A stretch of DNA of 64,000 nucleotides from VBDM01 sp035499735 (GTDB taxonomy: Bacteria > Pseudomonadota > Gammaproteobacteria > Burkholderiales > SG8-39): positions 1-64,000 of the forward strand of contig DATJYC010000014.1 in the NCBI GenBank assembly GCA_035499735.1, given 5' to 3'. Below the pieces are notes generated by a model. The model was not told where the DNA came from. It saw nothing but the letters and a program-made list of their open reading frames with translations, and searched no databases. The translations under genes were made by a program, and so were the position numbers. Below, one piece after another: positions 53,514-61,661 of this stretch. Each line of letters begins with the position of its first letter. Positions within the stretch are counted from its first letter, which is position 1.

Positions 53514-54596
53514 ATGGCCGAACCCCGACGCGACCTCACGCTCACCGTGCTCGCCGTGCTGTCTCTCGGCGGGCTCATGGCCGCATCCCTGTGGGTGCTC
53601 AAGCCCTTCCTGGGGGCGCTCACGTGGGCGACGATGATCGTGGTGGCGACCTGGCCGCTGCTGCTCAGGGTGGAGAAGGCGGTCGGGAACCGGCGCTGGC
53701 TGGCCGTGACGGTGATGTCGCTCATCCAGCTGCTGGTGCTGATCGTGCCGCTCTCTGCCGCGATCGCGACGATCGTGGGCAACATCAACACCATCGGCGA
53801 CTGGATCAAGGCCCTGGGCGACTTCAAGGTACCCGCGCCGCCGTCCTGGCTCGCCGCTCTTCCCGTCCTGGGCGACTCCGCGACGCAGATCTGGCAGGAG
53901 GTCGCGACCGAGGGCGTCGAGGTGCTCACCGCGAAACTCGCCCCCTACGCCGGCAGCTTGAGCAGGCAGTTCGTCTCCGAGATCGGCAACTTCGGCGTGG
54001 TGTTCATCCAGTTCCTGCTCACGGTGCTGATCGCGGCGATCTTGTACGCACAGGGCGAGGGCGCGGCCTCGTGGGCGAAACGCTTCGGTGCGCGCCTGGC
54101 CGGCAGGCGCGGCGAGCACCTTGTCGCTCTATCCGGCCAGGCGATACGCGGCGTGGCCTTGGGGGTCGTCGTGACCGCGCTGATCCAGGCCATCATCGGC
54201 GGCCTGGGCCTTTTCATCGCCAGAGTGCCCTTCGCAGCCGTCCTGACTGCGGTGATGTTCATGTGCACCGTGGCTCAGATCGGTCCGCTTCCGGTCCTGC
54301 TTCCCGCCGTCGGATGGCTCTATTGGAGCGGGCGGCCTGGCTGGGGCACCTTCCTGCTCGTGGTCACGCTCATCGCCGCCACGGTCGACAACTTCATCAG
54401 GCCGTTCCTGATCAAGAAGGGCGCAGACCTCCCGCTCCTGCTGATCTTCGCCGGCGTGATCGGAGGGCTGATCGGCTTCGGCCTGATCGGGATCTTCGTC
54501 GGCCCGGTCGTCCTCGCAGTGACCTACACACTGCTGCGCGCCTGGATCGAGGAAGGCGACGACCGCCACGGGTCGCGCACGGAAGGGGGATCCTAG
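53514..54596 (+). CDS. AI-2E transporter family permease
   Basis: 360 residues with about eight membrane helices and the family signature near GADLPLLLIFAGVIGGLIGFGLIGIFVGPVVLAV. Related to YdiK/PerM/TqsA; the substrate cannot be given from sequence (members export or import varied molecules, some are Na+/H+ antiporters). Convergent with the next gene, overlapping by four bases. Confidence 0.86.
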   Translation: MAEPRRDLTLTVLAVLSLGGLMAASLWVLKPFLGALTWATMIVVATWPLLLRVEKAVGNRRWLAVTVMSLIQLLVLIVPLSAAIATIVGNINTIGDWIKALGDFKVPAPPSWLAALPVLGDSATQIWQEVATEGVEVLTAKLAPYAGSLSRQFVSEIGNFGVVFIQFLLTVLIAAILYAQGEGAASWAKRFGARLAGRRGEHLVALSGQAIRGVALGVVVTALIQAIIGGLGLFIARVPFAAVLTAVMFMCTVAQIGPLPVLLPAVGWLYWSGRPGWGTFLLVVTLIAATVDNFIRPFLIKKGADLPLLLIFAGVIGGLIGFGLIGIFVGPVVLAVTYTLLRAWIEEGDDRHGSRTEGGS

Positions 54597-55819
54597 ATAC
54601 GCGAGCGGGGACGGCGCTTGCGCGCGCGGCTCGCGGCGGCCGGCCGCCGCGAGCGCTTCTTCCACAGACGCTCCGAGGCGATGCGCGCTCCTTCGGTCAT
54701 CGCGCTGAACTTCGCCCAGACCACGCTTTCGTGGATCTCCTGGGACCCGGCGAAGGTGCCGAAGCCGCAGTCGGCTCCGGCGATCACGTTCTCGCGGCCC
54801 ACCGCGCCCGCGAAGCGCACGATGCGCTCGGCGATCAGCTGCGGGTGCTCGACCATCACGTTCGACTGGGTGATGACGCCGGGAATCAGCACCGTACCCT
54901 CGGGCAGCCTCACGTTTCTCCACAAAGACCACTCGTGCTCGTGGCGGGGGTTGGCCGCCTCGAAGGAGTAGGCGCCGGCGCGCACCCTCAGGATGATGTC
55001 GATGAAATCCTTCAGCTCCATGTCGTGCACGCGCGGGCCGATGTTGATGCCGTAGCAGGTGTGCCAGCGCACGCGCTCGCGCTGGATGCCGCGCAGCGCG
55101 TGGTTAAGGGCCTCGATGCGCTGCATCGCCCACCTGCGGATCTCCTTGATGCTCCGGTCGGGGCTGAGGGCGTAGTAGGTCGCGATGCGGGGGTCGTCGA
55201 TCTGCAGGAGCAGCCCCGCGTCGACGATGGCCCGGTATTCCTCGTGCATCGCGTCGGCGATGGCGTAGAGGTAGTCCTCGTCGGTCTTGTAGTAGCGGTT
55301 CGTCTGCCACTCTTCGATGCCGGCGGGCGAGATCGCGGGAAGGAATGCTTCCTCGACGCTCGTTCCCTCGAGCGCAGCCTTGAGGTTCGCGATGTCGGTC
55401 TGCACCTGAGCGTGGCCCTTGTACGAGATCGGCCCGGTGCACACCATGTGAGGCAGCGACGCTGCGGGGCTGGGCAGCGCCCGCCCGAACCATTCGTAGA
55501 ACTCCGGGAACGCCCTGAACTCGCGCGAACCGGCGAACGGGCTGCCGCTGCGTCCGCGGTCGACCTCGAATCCGGCGAGGCGCTCGTTGACGTAAGGGAT
55601 GAAGCCCGCCTTGCCCATCTCGCCGTCGTCGACGACGTCGATTCCGAGGCGTATCTGCCTCGCGACAATGTCGACGACCGCGCTTCGTACGCGCGCGGCG
55701 TAGGCCTCGCGGTCATACGGCTCGCCCTTCCCTTTGGCCTGGATGAGCTTGAGCAGGTCGGCGGGGCGCGGCAGGCTGCCCGCGTGGGTGGTGAGGATGC
55801 GGTCTTCGCTTCGTTTCAT
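54593..55819 (-). CDS. MetE C-terminal-like (cobalamin-independent methionine synthase family) protein
   Basis: 408 residues, a stand-alone catalytic barrel without the N-terminal MetE half. Zinc-ligand motifs HTCYG (HxC) and GADCGFG (second Cys) are present; THAGSLPRP at the N-terminus is typical of the family. Such short forms include core-MetE and alkyl-thiol transferases, so the acceptor is uncertain. The C-terminus is a very basic tail (KKRSRRPAAASRARKRRPRSR) of unclear use. Its start overlaps the stop of the small upstream gene. Confidence 0.82.
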   Translation of the reverse strand: MKRSEDRILTTHAGSLPRPADLLKLIQAKGKGEPYDREAYAARVRSAVVDIVARQIRLGIDVVDDGEMGKAGFIPYVNERLAGFEVDRGRSGSPFAGSREFRAFPEFYEWFGRALPSPAASLPHMVCTGPISYKGHAQVQTDIANLKAALEGTSVEEAFLPAISPAGIEEWQTNRYYKTDEDYLYAIADAMHEEYRAIVDAGLLLQIDDPRIATYYALSPDRSIKEIRRWAMQRIEALNHALRGIQRERVRWHTCYGINIGPRVHDMELKDFIDIILRVRAGAYSFEAANPRHEHEWSLWRNVRLPEGTVLIPGVITQSNVMVEHPQLIAERIVRFAGAVGRENVIAGADCGFGTFAGSQEIHESVVWAKFSAMTEGARIASERLWKKRSRRPAAASRARKRRPRSRI

Positions 55820-56067
55820 CGCCCGGTCTCCAGCTCGGCTTCGATCTTCCGCAGCTCCGCGGCAAGACGCAGCGACCTGCGTATGGGCACGCCGGCCTTC
55901 GCGTACCAGTAGCGGGCGTTCTCCAGGTCGCCTTCGAGCCGGTGAACTAGGCCGTGCATGTGGAACGCAACCTTGTCTTCCAGGTCCATCACCAGCTCAT
56001 GCGCCTTCTGCCATTCCCTGCGGCGCAGGTGGGCAAGGGCGAGCCGGCGCTTGTCGTTGCTTCTCAC
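55816..56067 (-). CDS. Small hypothetical protein, TPR-like
   Basis: 83 residues, all helical, with a TPR-like pattern (AHELVMDLEDKVAFHMHGLVHRLEGDLENARYWYAKAG). No signal or metal site. It overlaps the MetE-like start by four bases and follows psiE by one base, so it is operonic. Function unknown. Confidence 0.7.
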   Translation of the reverse strand: MRSNDKRRLALAHLRRREWQKAHELVMDLEDKVAFHMHGLVHRLEGDLENARYWYAKAGVPIRRSLRLAAELRKIEAELETGR

Positions 56068-56068
56068 G

Positions 56069-56527
56069 CTAGTCGCGGCCGTCGGCCTTCTGGGAAGGGA
56101 ACTTCGAGGAGCCGAAGCGGATCACCAGCGTCGCGAGCGCGAGGAGCAGAATCGCGCCGGAAACGACGACGATACTCGTGTCCATGGTGTTGGGGCTGTC
56201 GTGGTGCGCCTGCACGTCGGAGATCAGGAGGCGCGTCAGCGCGGTCATGGCGACGTAGATCAGAAACCGGACGGGCATGTGCTTCGTCTTGAAGTAGATA
56301 CCGACCATCGCGCCGAGCTCGAGGTAGATGAAGAGCAGCAGGATGTCCTCGATGGAGGCGTGCCCCTTGGTCGTCATGCCGAAGAATGCGATCGCCGCCG
56401 ACCAGACGATGGCGCCGCCGATCGCGAAGAGCGCGAGGTAGTGGAACGCGTCCACGAGGACGTTGCCGAAGGCGTCGGCGACGACGCCCATGCGCTTGTG
56501 CGTTGCTTCAGCCCATGTGAGCTTCAT
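56069..56527 (-). CDS. PsiE-type (phosphate-starvation-inducible E) membrane protein
   Basis: 152 residues with four membrane helices and the PsiE pattern DAFHYLALFAIGGAIV, LLLFIYLELGAMVGIYFKTKHMPVRFLIYVAMTALTR. The role is unknown; the E. coli gene is induced by phosphate starvation. No Pho box was identified here. Confidence 0.85.
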   Translation of the reverse strand: MKLTWAEATHKRMGVVADAFGNVLVDAFHYLALFAIGGAIVWSAAIAFFGMTTKGHASIEDILLLFIYLELGAMVGIYFKTKHMPVRFLIYVAMTALTRLLISDVQAHHDSPNTMDTSIVVVSGAILLLALATLVIRFGSSKFPSQKADGRD

Positions 56528-56536
56528 TGGTCCCCC

Positions 56537-56809
56537 TTATCTCGTGCCGAACCTTGCCGCGGTCCTTGCCCTGGCCCTTGCCGCTTCCACTTCTCGATTT
56601 CGCGGCTCGGCATTGGTCACCAGCGACCCGATGAGCGCGCGTGCCGCGGCCGTGACCTCCTCGACCGCGTGATCGAAGACTACCTGGTTCGCCTTGGACG
56701 GACTCGCGAAGCCGCTCAGCTTGCGGACGAACTGCCGGGATGCCGCCTGGATCTCCTCGTCGGTGGCCGGCGGGTCGAAGTTGAACAGGGTCTTGATGCT
56801 TCTGCACAC
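56537..56809 (-). CDS. DUF2277 family protein
   Basis: 90 residues with the family signature MCRSIKTLFNFDPPATDEEI, then a helical domain. It probably heads the leftward unit (psiE and on). DUF2277 has no assigned function. Confidence 0.85.
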   Translation of the reverse strand: MCRSIKTLFNFDPPATDEEIQAASRQFVRKLSGFASPSKANQVVFDHAVEEVTAAARALIGSLVTNAEPRNREVEAARARARTAARFGTR

Positions 56810-56846
56810 GATCGGCCTCCGGTTGACGGATCCGGAATATGATAGC

Positions 56847-56876
56847 TTGCCTCTTGGGTCTTGATTCGGCTACAAT
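56847..56876 (+). promoter_or_regulatory. Promoter of the rpsF operon
   Basis: TTGCCT (56847-56852), 18-base spacer, TACAAT (56871-56876), 110 bases before rpsF. The long leader holds a hairpin. Confidence 0.55.
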
Positions 56877-56887
56877 TCGCGCTCTCG

Positions 56888-56914
56888 ACGACCGCTCCGG
56901 CGGTCGTTTGTTTT
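56888..56914 (+). promoter_or_regulatory. Attenuator-like hairpin in the rpsF leader
   Basis: ACGACCGC (56888-56895), loop TCCG, GCGGTCGT (56900-56907), then TTGTTTT: an intrinsic-terminator-like structure just after the transcription start and 70 bases before rpsF. rpsF leaders are known to be bound by S6:S18 for autoregulation; whether this is that site is inference. Confidence 0.5.
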
Positions 56915-56985
56915 CAACCCTGCCGCACCGTCCCCGCCGCGTCGCAACGGCGGACTTGAGCGGGCGGCTTCATCCATAGGGAGCC

Positions 56986-57414
56986 ATGATGCGACATTAC
57001 GAAGTGTGTTTCATCGTCCACCCGGACCAGAGCGAGCAGGTCCCGGCGATGATCGAGCGTTACCGCGCGACGGTGACCTCGAGGAACGGCAAGATCCACC
57101 GGCTCGAGGATTGGGGTCGCCGCCAGCTCGCGTTTCCGCTCGCCAAGGTCCACAAGGCGCACTACGTGCTGATGAACATCGAGTGCGACTCGGAGACGCT
57201 GGGCGAGCTCGAGCATTCCTTCAAGTTCAACGACGCGGTGCTGCGCCACCTCATCATCAAGATGGAGCGGGCCTGGACAACGCCCTCGCCGATGATGAAG
57301 GAGGAAAAGTCCAAGTCGGTGCTGAACCCGGGCGAGGCGCCACGCCCCGAGGCGCCGCGCACCGAGGCGCCGCGCACCGAGGCGCCGACGCCCGCGGAGC
57401 CGGCGAAAGTCTGA
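56986..57414 (+). CDS. rpsF: 30S ribosomal protein bS6
   Basis: 142 residues. S6 fold YEVCFIVHPDQSEQVPAMIERY..., with a long C-terminal tail made of near-identical EAPRPEAPRTEAPRT units. ATG 56986 or the next ATG at 56989; AGGGAG lies just upstream. First gene of the rpsF-priB-rpsR-rplI operon. Confidence 0.97.
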   Translation: MMRHYEVCFIVHPDQSEQVPAMIERYRATVTSRNGKIHRLEDWGRRQLAFPLAKVHKAHYVLMNIECDSETLGELEHSFKFNDAVLRHLIIKMERAWTTPSPMMKEEKSKSVLNPGEAPRPEAPRTEAPRTEAPTPAEPAKV

Positions 57415-57418
57415 CGCG

Positions 57419-57724
57419 TTGGCGCAGGCCAACCGGGTAACGGTGTCGGGCAGGCTCATCGAGCTGGACGCGCTGCGGCACACGCCGGCGGGCGTGCCGG
57501 TGATGAAATTCCGGCTCCAGCACGACTCTGAGCAGATGGAAGCCGGGGCCGCGCGGAAGGTGAGCTGCGAGATTGCAGCCGTGGCGTTCGAGCGCGAAGC
57601 GACGCTCCTCGCCGCGGCGAAACTGGGTAGCGATGTGAAGGTAACGGGATTTCTGGCCGCAAAGAGCCGCACCAGCCGTGCGGTGGTGCTGCATGCGACC
57701 GGGGTCGAATTCAAAGGAGACTGA
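57419..57724 (+). CDS. priB: Primosomal replication protein N (PriB)
   Basis: 101 residues from TTG 57419, single OB-fold (NRVTVSGRLIELDALRHTPAGVPVMKFRLQHDS). Binds ssDNA and PriA for restart of stalled forks. Its position between rpsF and rpsR is diagnostic. Confidence 0.92.
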   Translation: MAQANRVTVSGRLIELDALRHTPAGVPVMKFRLQHDSEQMEAGAARKVSCEIAAVAFEREATLLAAAKLGSDVKVTGFLAAKSRTSRAVVLHATGVEFKGD

Positions 57725-57725
57725 C

Positions 57726-58031
57726 ATGCCCCCACCGAGAGGTCGAGGCGGATTCAAAGGCAAGGGTAAAGGCAAGGGCCGCGACGGCAAGCGCGACCAG
57801 AAGGGCGCGAAGCAGCTGTTCAAGCGCCGCAAGTTCTGCCGCTTCACCGCGGAGAAGATCGAGTGGATCGACTACAAGGATGTCGACCTGCTGAAAGATT
57901 TCATCGGCGAGAACGGCAAGATCATCCCCGCCCGGATCACCGGCACGCGCACGCACTACCAGCGCCAGCTGTCGGCGGCGGTCAAGCGCGCGCGCTATAT
58001 GGCCCTGCTGCCGTACACCGACCTTCACTGA
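57726..58031 (+). CDS. rpsR: 30S ribosomal protein bS18
   Basis: 101 residues, longer than the usual 75-90. Core KRRKFCRFTAEKIEWIDYKDVDLLKDFI...GTRTHYQRQLSAAVKRARYMALLPYTD. A Gly/Lys/Arg-rich N-terminal extension (residues 1-28, GKGKGKGRDGKRD) is low-complexity and basic. Confidence 0.97.
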   Translation: MPPPRGRGGFKGKGKGKGRDGKRDQKGAKQLFKRRKFCRFTAEKIEWIDYKDVDLLKDFIGENGKIIPARITGTRTHYQRQLSAAVKRARYMALLPYTDLH

Positions 58032-58039
58032 GAGGCGCC

Positions 58040-58498
58040 ATGCAAGTCATTCTATTGGAGAAGGTGGTCAATCTCGGCGGCCTCGGCGACGTGGTCAAGG
58101 TGAAGGACGGCTACGCGCGCAACTACCTGCTGCCCCAGGGCAAGGCGACGCGGGCAACGCCCGAGAGTCTCGCCGAGTTCGAGAAGAAGCGCGCGGCGCT
58201 CGAGCAGACCCAGTCCCAGGCCCTCGTTGCGGCGCAGGAAAAGGGCGCCAAGCTCGATGGTCTGATGGTGCAGATCACCCAGAAGGCGGGGGTGGACGGT
58301 CGCCTGTTCGGTTCGGTCACCAACGTGGATATCGTCGAGGCACTCAAGGCGCAGGGGTTCGAGGTCGAGCGCGCCATGATCCGCCTGCCGCAGGGTCCGC
58401 TGAAGACGGTGGGCGATCACGAGGTGACGGTCGCGCTGCACGCCGACGTCCTGGTACACATCAAGATCTCGGTGCTGGGAGAGACGGCGCAGCAGTAG
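58040..58498 (+). CDS. rplI: 50S ribosomal protein bL9
   Basis: 152 residues. MQVILLEKVVNLGGLGDVVKVKDGYARNYLLPQGKA is the N-terminal L9 domain; a helix then a C-terminal domain (GRLFGSVTNVDIVEAL). Last gene before the operon terminator. Confidence 0.98.
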   Translation: MQVILLEKVVNLGGLGDVVKVKDGYARNYLLPQGKATRATPESLAEFEKKRAALEQTQSQALVAAQEKGAKLDGLMVQITQKAGVDGRLFGSVTNVDIVEALKAQGFEVERAMIRLPQGPLKTVGDHEVTVALHADVLVHIKISVLGETAQQ

Positions 58499-58517
58499 GG
58501 CTCGCTATCTCCCGCAG

Positions 58518-58542
58518 AAAGGCCGCGCGCGCGGCCTTTTTT
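58518..58542 (+). terminator. Rho-independent terminator after rplI
   Basis: AAAGGCCGCGC/GCGCGGCCTTT (58518-58539), perfect stem, then TTT. A -10-like TAAAGT for dnaB follows at 58547-58552. Confidence 0.9.
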
Positions 58543-58577
58543 GCTGTAAAGTGGCCGCAATCCGCTCGGCCGCTCCC

Positions 58578-59969
58578 ATGGCTCAGACTGCCTCCCAGGC
58601 ACCCACCGACTCGCAGCTGTTGAACCTCAAGCTGCCGCCGCACTCGATCGACGCGGAGCAGTCGGTGCTGGGGGGGCTGCTGCTCGACAACGCCGCTTTC
58701 GACAGGATCGGCGACGTAGTCACCGATTCGGACTTCTACAGGGACGATCACCGCCGCATTTTCCGCCACATCGCGCGCCTGATCGAGCGCGGCAAGCCCG
58801 CCGATGTGGTGACGGTCGACGAGGCGATCAAGGCGAGCGAGGACAAGGACAAGACCGGCGGCATCTCCTACCTCGCCGCGCTGGCCGGCAACACGCCTTC
58901 GGCGCACAACGTCAGGCGCTATGCGGAGATCGTGCGCGAGTGCGCCGTCCTGCGGAAACTGATCGAGGTGTCCACCGAGATTGCAGACGGCGCGCTTAAC
59001 CGCATGGGCAAGGAGGTCAGCCAGCTGCTCGACGAGGCCGAGTCGAAGATCTTCCAGATCGCCGAGGCCGGAGCGAAGACCCGCCAGGGCTTCATGGAGA
59101 TCCAGCCTCTGCTCACGCAGGTCATGGAGCGGATCGACCTGCTGTACCACAAGGACAACCCCTCGGACATCACCGGAATCCCGACCGGGTACCGGGATCT
59201 CGACCGCGACACCTCGGGGCTGCAGCCCGGCGACCTGATCATCATCGCCGGGCGCCCGTCGATGGGAAAGACCGCGCTCGCGCTCAACATCGCCGAGCAC
59301 GTGGCGGTGGAGAACAAGCTCCCGGTGGCCGTATTCAGCATGGAGATGTCGGGCAGCCAGCTTGCGATGCGGCTCCTCGGGTCGATCGGCCGGCTCGACC
59401 AGCACAAGCTGCGCACGGGAAGGCTTTCGGACGACGACTGGAACCGCCTCACCAACGCGGTCGGCAAGCTGCACGACGCGCCCATACTCGTGGACGAGTC
59501 GGGGGCGCTGAACGCGCTCGAGCTGCGGGCCCGGGCGAGGCGCCTCCACCGCCAGTACGGCGCGCTCGGGCTCATCATCGTCGACTATCTCCAGCTGATG
59601 CAGGCGTCGAGCGAAGGCGAGAACCGGGCGACCGAGATCTCCGAGATCTCGCGCTCGCTCAAGTCGCTCGCCAAGGAGCTCAAGGTCCCGGTGGTCGCCC
59701 TGTCGCAGCTCTCGCGCGCGGTCGAGCAGCGCACCGGCCCCAAGCGCCCGATCATGTCGGACCTGCGGGAGTCGGGCGCGATCGAGCAGGACGCCGACCT
59801 GATCCTCGCGATCTACCGCGAGGAGGTCTACACGCCCGATTCGCCCGACAAGGGCGTCGCCGAGATCATCATCCTCAAGCAGCGCAACGGCCCCATCGGC
59901 ACGGTGAAGCTCACCTTCCTCGGCGAATACACCCGCTTCGAGAACTACGCTCAGGGCGCCGCCTACTAG
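58578..59969 (+). CDS. dnaB: Replicative DNA helicase DnaB
   Basis: 463 residues. N-terminal PHSIDAEQSVLGGLLLDN domain, linker, and RecA-like helicase with Walker A GRPSMGKTALALN, FSMEMSG, VDYLQLM and SRAVEQRTGPKRPIMSDLRESGAIEQDAD. ATG 58578 chosen; a GTG 27 bases earlier lies too close to the probable -10 at 58547. No intein. Confidence 0.97.
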   Translation: MAQTASQAPTDSQLLNLKLPPHSIDAEQSVLGGLLLDNAAFDRIGDVVTDSDFYRDDHRRIFRHIARLIERGKPADVVTVDEAIKASEDKDKTGGISYLAALAGNTPSAHNVRRYAEIVRECAVLRKLIEVSTEIADGALNRMGKEVSQLLDEAESKIFQIAEAGAKTRQGFMEIQPLLTQVMERIDLLYHKDNPSDITGIPTGYRDLDRDTSGLQPGDLIIIAGRPSMGKTALALNIAEHVAVENKLPVAVFSMEMSGSQLAMRLLGSIGRLDQHKLRTGRLSDDDWNRLTNAVGKLHDAPILVDESGALNALELRARARRLHRQYGALGLIIVDYLQLMQASSEGENRATEISEISRSLKSLAKELKVPVVALSQLSRAVEQRTGPKRPIMSDLRESGAIEQDADLILAIYREEVYTPDSPDKGVAEIIILKQRNGPIGTVKLTFLGEYTRFENYAQGAAY

Positions 59970-59972
59970 CGT

Positions 59973-60590
59973 CTATTTCATCTCCTTCCACGCGTCGATC
60001 CGGACCCGCGCGACGATCCGGAAATCCTGTCCCAGCGGCTGGACGACGGCGGCTTCGCCCTCAGCGAGGTAGGGTGGCCCGGCGACGCTGTAAAACGGGT
60101 TGCCGTGGCTCACCACCACGAGATTCGTTCCGGTCGCAACGGGAGCCGCCAGGATCTTTCTCAGGGGCGCGTAGCGATCGGACCCAGCCGGCGCCGCGGG
60201 TCCACCGCGGACTTCCTGCATCTTCTCCGCCCGGCCGAACAGCAGCTGCGCGGTTTCCACGGTGCGGCAGAACGGGCTCGCGAGGACGCGGCCGATCGGG
60301 AGCTTGAGGTCGCGAATCGCCGCCCCGGCCGCGCGCGCCTCGGCGCGTCCCTTGTCTATTAAGTTGCGCTGGCTCGCACAGTCCTCGTAGCTCTTCATTC
60401 TCTCGTCGTTCTGGCTGAAATCGGTCGATGCGTGCCTGAAGTAGAGGACGTAGCCGCCCTTGCGCAGCTCGCCGAGCAATTGTGCGGCGCCCAACTCGCG
60501 TGTCGGCGTGGCACTGCGCGCAGGTTCCTGCGTCCATGCGGGAATCGCTGCCAACAGGGCGAGCGCACCGAGGAGGGTCCGAACCGGCAT
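59973..60590 (-). CDS. Exported histidine phosphatase family protein
   Basis: 205 residues from ATG 60590. A signal peptide (MPVRTLLGALALLAAIPAWTQ) then a phosphoglycerate-mutase-type fold: YFRHASTD (RHxxT, phospho-His), ASPFCRTVETAQLLFG, VVVSHGNPF. Probably periplasmic. Convergent with dnaB, three bases apart. RBS GGAGAG supports the start. It is divergent from hemP and may share the Fur box between them. Confidence 0.85.
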   Translation of the reverse strand: MPVRTLLGALALLAAIPAWTQEPARSATPTRELGAAQLLGELRKGGYVLYFRHASTDFSQNDERMKSYEDCASQRNLIDKGRAEARAAGAAIRDLKLPIGRVLASPFCRTVETAQLLFGRAEKMQEVRGGPAAPAGSDRYAPLRKILAAPVATGTNLVVVSHGNPFYSVAGPPYLAEGEAAVVQPLGQDFRIVARVRIDAWKEMK

Positions 60591-60622
60591 ACGCCATTCT
60601 CTCCGTAACCTCGCGGCCGGGC

Positions 60623-60652
60623 TTGACATTTAAATGAGAACCGTTATCATTT
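60623..60652 (+). promoter_or_regulatory. Fur-box-bearing promoter of hemP
   Basis: TTGACA (60623-60628), 16-base spacer, TATCAT (60645-60650). The 21-base near-palindrome AAATGAGAACCGTTATCATTT (60632-60652, 9 of 10 pairs) covers the spacer and -10 and resembles a Fur box, so iron-Fur would block this promoter. Confidence 0.75.
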
Positions 60653-60656
60653 GCAG

Positions 60657-60845
60657 ATGGCAGCCGACCGGACTTCTCCCAATACAGAGGGAAATCAAGG
60701 ACGAGAGCTTGCCCCGTCCGCTTCCTCCGACCGGGTGCCGAGCCGGCAATTGCTGGGGAAGAAGGGCGAGCTGATCATCGAGCACGAAGGGCGCGAATAC
60801 CGGCTCCGCCGCACGCAGAACGGAAAGCTGATCCTGACCGCCTAG
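60657..60845 (+). CDS. hemP: Hemin uptake protein HemP
   Basis: 62 residues from ATG 60657; the conserved core SRQLLGKKGELIIEHEGREYRLRRTQNGKLILT is diagnostic. Transcription from the Fur-box promoter would begin at about 60657, so the ATG may be leaderless; GTG 60735 giving only the core is an alternative. HemP is required for haem uptake gene expression in some bacteria. Followed by FTR1 9 bases later. Confidence 0.85.
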   Translation: MAADRTSPNTEGNQGRELAPSASSDRVPSRQLLGKKGELIIEHEGREYRLRRTQNGKLILTA

Positions 60846-60853
60846 GAACGAAC

Positions 60854-61627
60854 ATGCTGCAGATGACCGTATTCACCCTCCGGGAAGGCATCGAGGCCTT
60901 CCTCATCGTCGCTATCGCAATCGCGTATCTGCGCAAGACTGGCCGAGAGGGTCTCGTTCCCGCCGCGTGGTGGGGGACCGGAACGGCCGCGCTGCTTTCG
61001 ATCGTGCTGGGCGTGTTCCTCGCGGAAGTCGCGGTGCTCCCGATCTGGGAAGCGGTGCTCGCCGCGGTTGCGGCCGTCATGGTGATCTCCATGGTCGTCT
61101 ACATGCTCAAGCACGCGAAGAAGATGCGTGGCGAGATCGGCGGGCGCCTCGAGACCGCGGCGACCGGGGCAGGGCCCTGGATCGGAGTGTTCCTGATCGT
61201 CCTGTTGATGATCACGCGCGAGGGCATGGAAATGGCGTTCATCGCCGCGACGCTCGCGCGCCAGGCCGAGTCGACGCATTTATTCTGGGGCGCGATCTTC
61301 GGCATCGCGCTCGCGGCTTCGCTAGCCTGGGGTTGGTCGCGCTACGGGCACCGCATCAACCTGGGGCTGTTCTTCCAGGTGACCTCGATATTCCTCGTGC
61401 TGTTCGCGGTGCAGCTCCTCATCTACTCGTTCCACGAGGCCACCGAGGCGAACGTGCTCCCGATCGACAACCAGTACTGGCACATCGCGACCGAGCCCTA
61501 CGGGCCGGAGGGTCAGTACGGCGCGATCCTGACCTATGGGCTGGTGCTGCTGCCTGCGCTCTGGATCGCGTGGTCGATGTTCAGCGGTCGGCGCAAGATC
61601 GGGCCGGCCGTCTCCGCGAAGACCTGA
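60854..61627 (+). CDS. FTR1 family iron permease
   Basis: 257 residues with seven membrane helices and two iron-binding REXXE motifs: REGIE (10-14) and REGME (about 120). EfeU/Ftr1-type ferric or ferrous importer. Co-transcribed with hemP under the Fur box. The usual partners efeO and efeB are not in this window. Confidence 0.9.
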   Translation: MLQMTVFTLREGIEAFLIVAIAIAYLRKTGREGLVPAAWWGTGTAALLSIVLGVFLAEVAVLPIWEAVLAAVAAVMVISMVVYMLKHAKKMRGEIGGRLETAATGAGPWIGVFLIVLLMITREGMEMAFIAATLARQAESTHLFWGAIFGIALAASLAWGWSRYGHRINLGLFFQVTSIFLVLFAVQLLIYSFHEATEANVLPIDNQYWHIATEPYGPEGQYGAILTYGLVLLPALWIAWSMFSGRRKIGPAVSAKT

Positions 61628-61661
61628 GGACGCGCTGGCCGGGCGTCGATCCGGCCCGAGC

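Noticed and set aside
52730..55912. A 1060-codon open frame over rlmB, the permease and the MetE-like gene
   Set aside because: Arg/Gly-rich composition and no domain; it runs through three well-supported genes in other frames.
61637..61656. Bidirectional terminator between FTR1 and bfr
   Set aside because: A GGCCGG/CCGGCC stem exists but no T tract follows on either strand, so the evidence is too weak.
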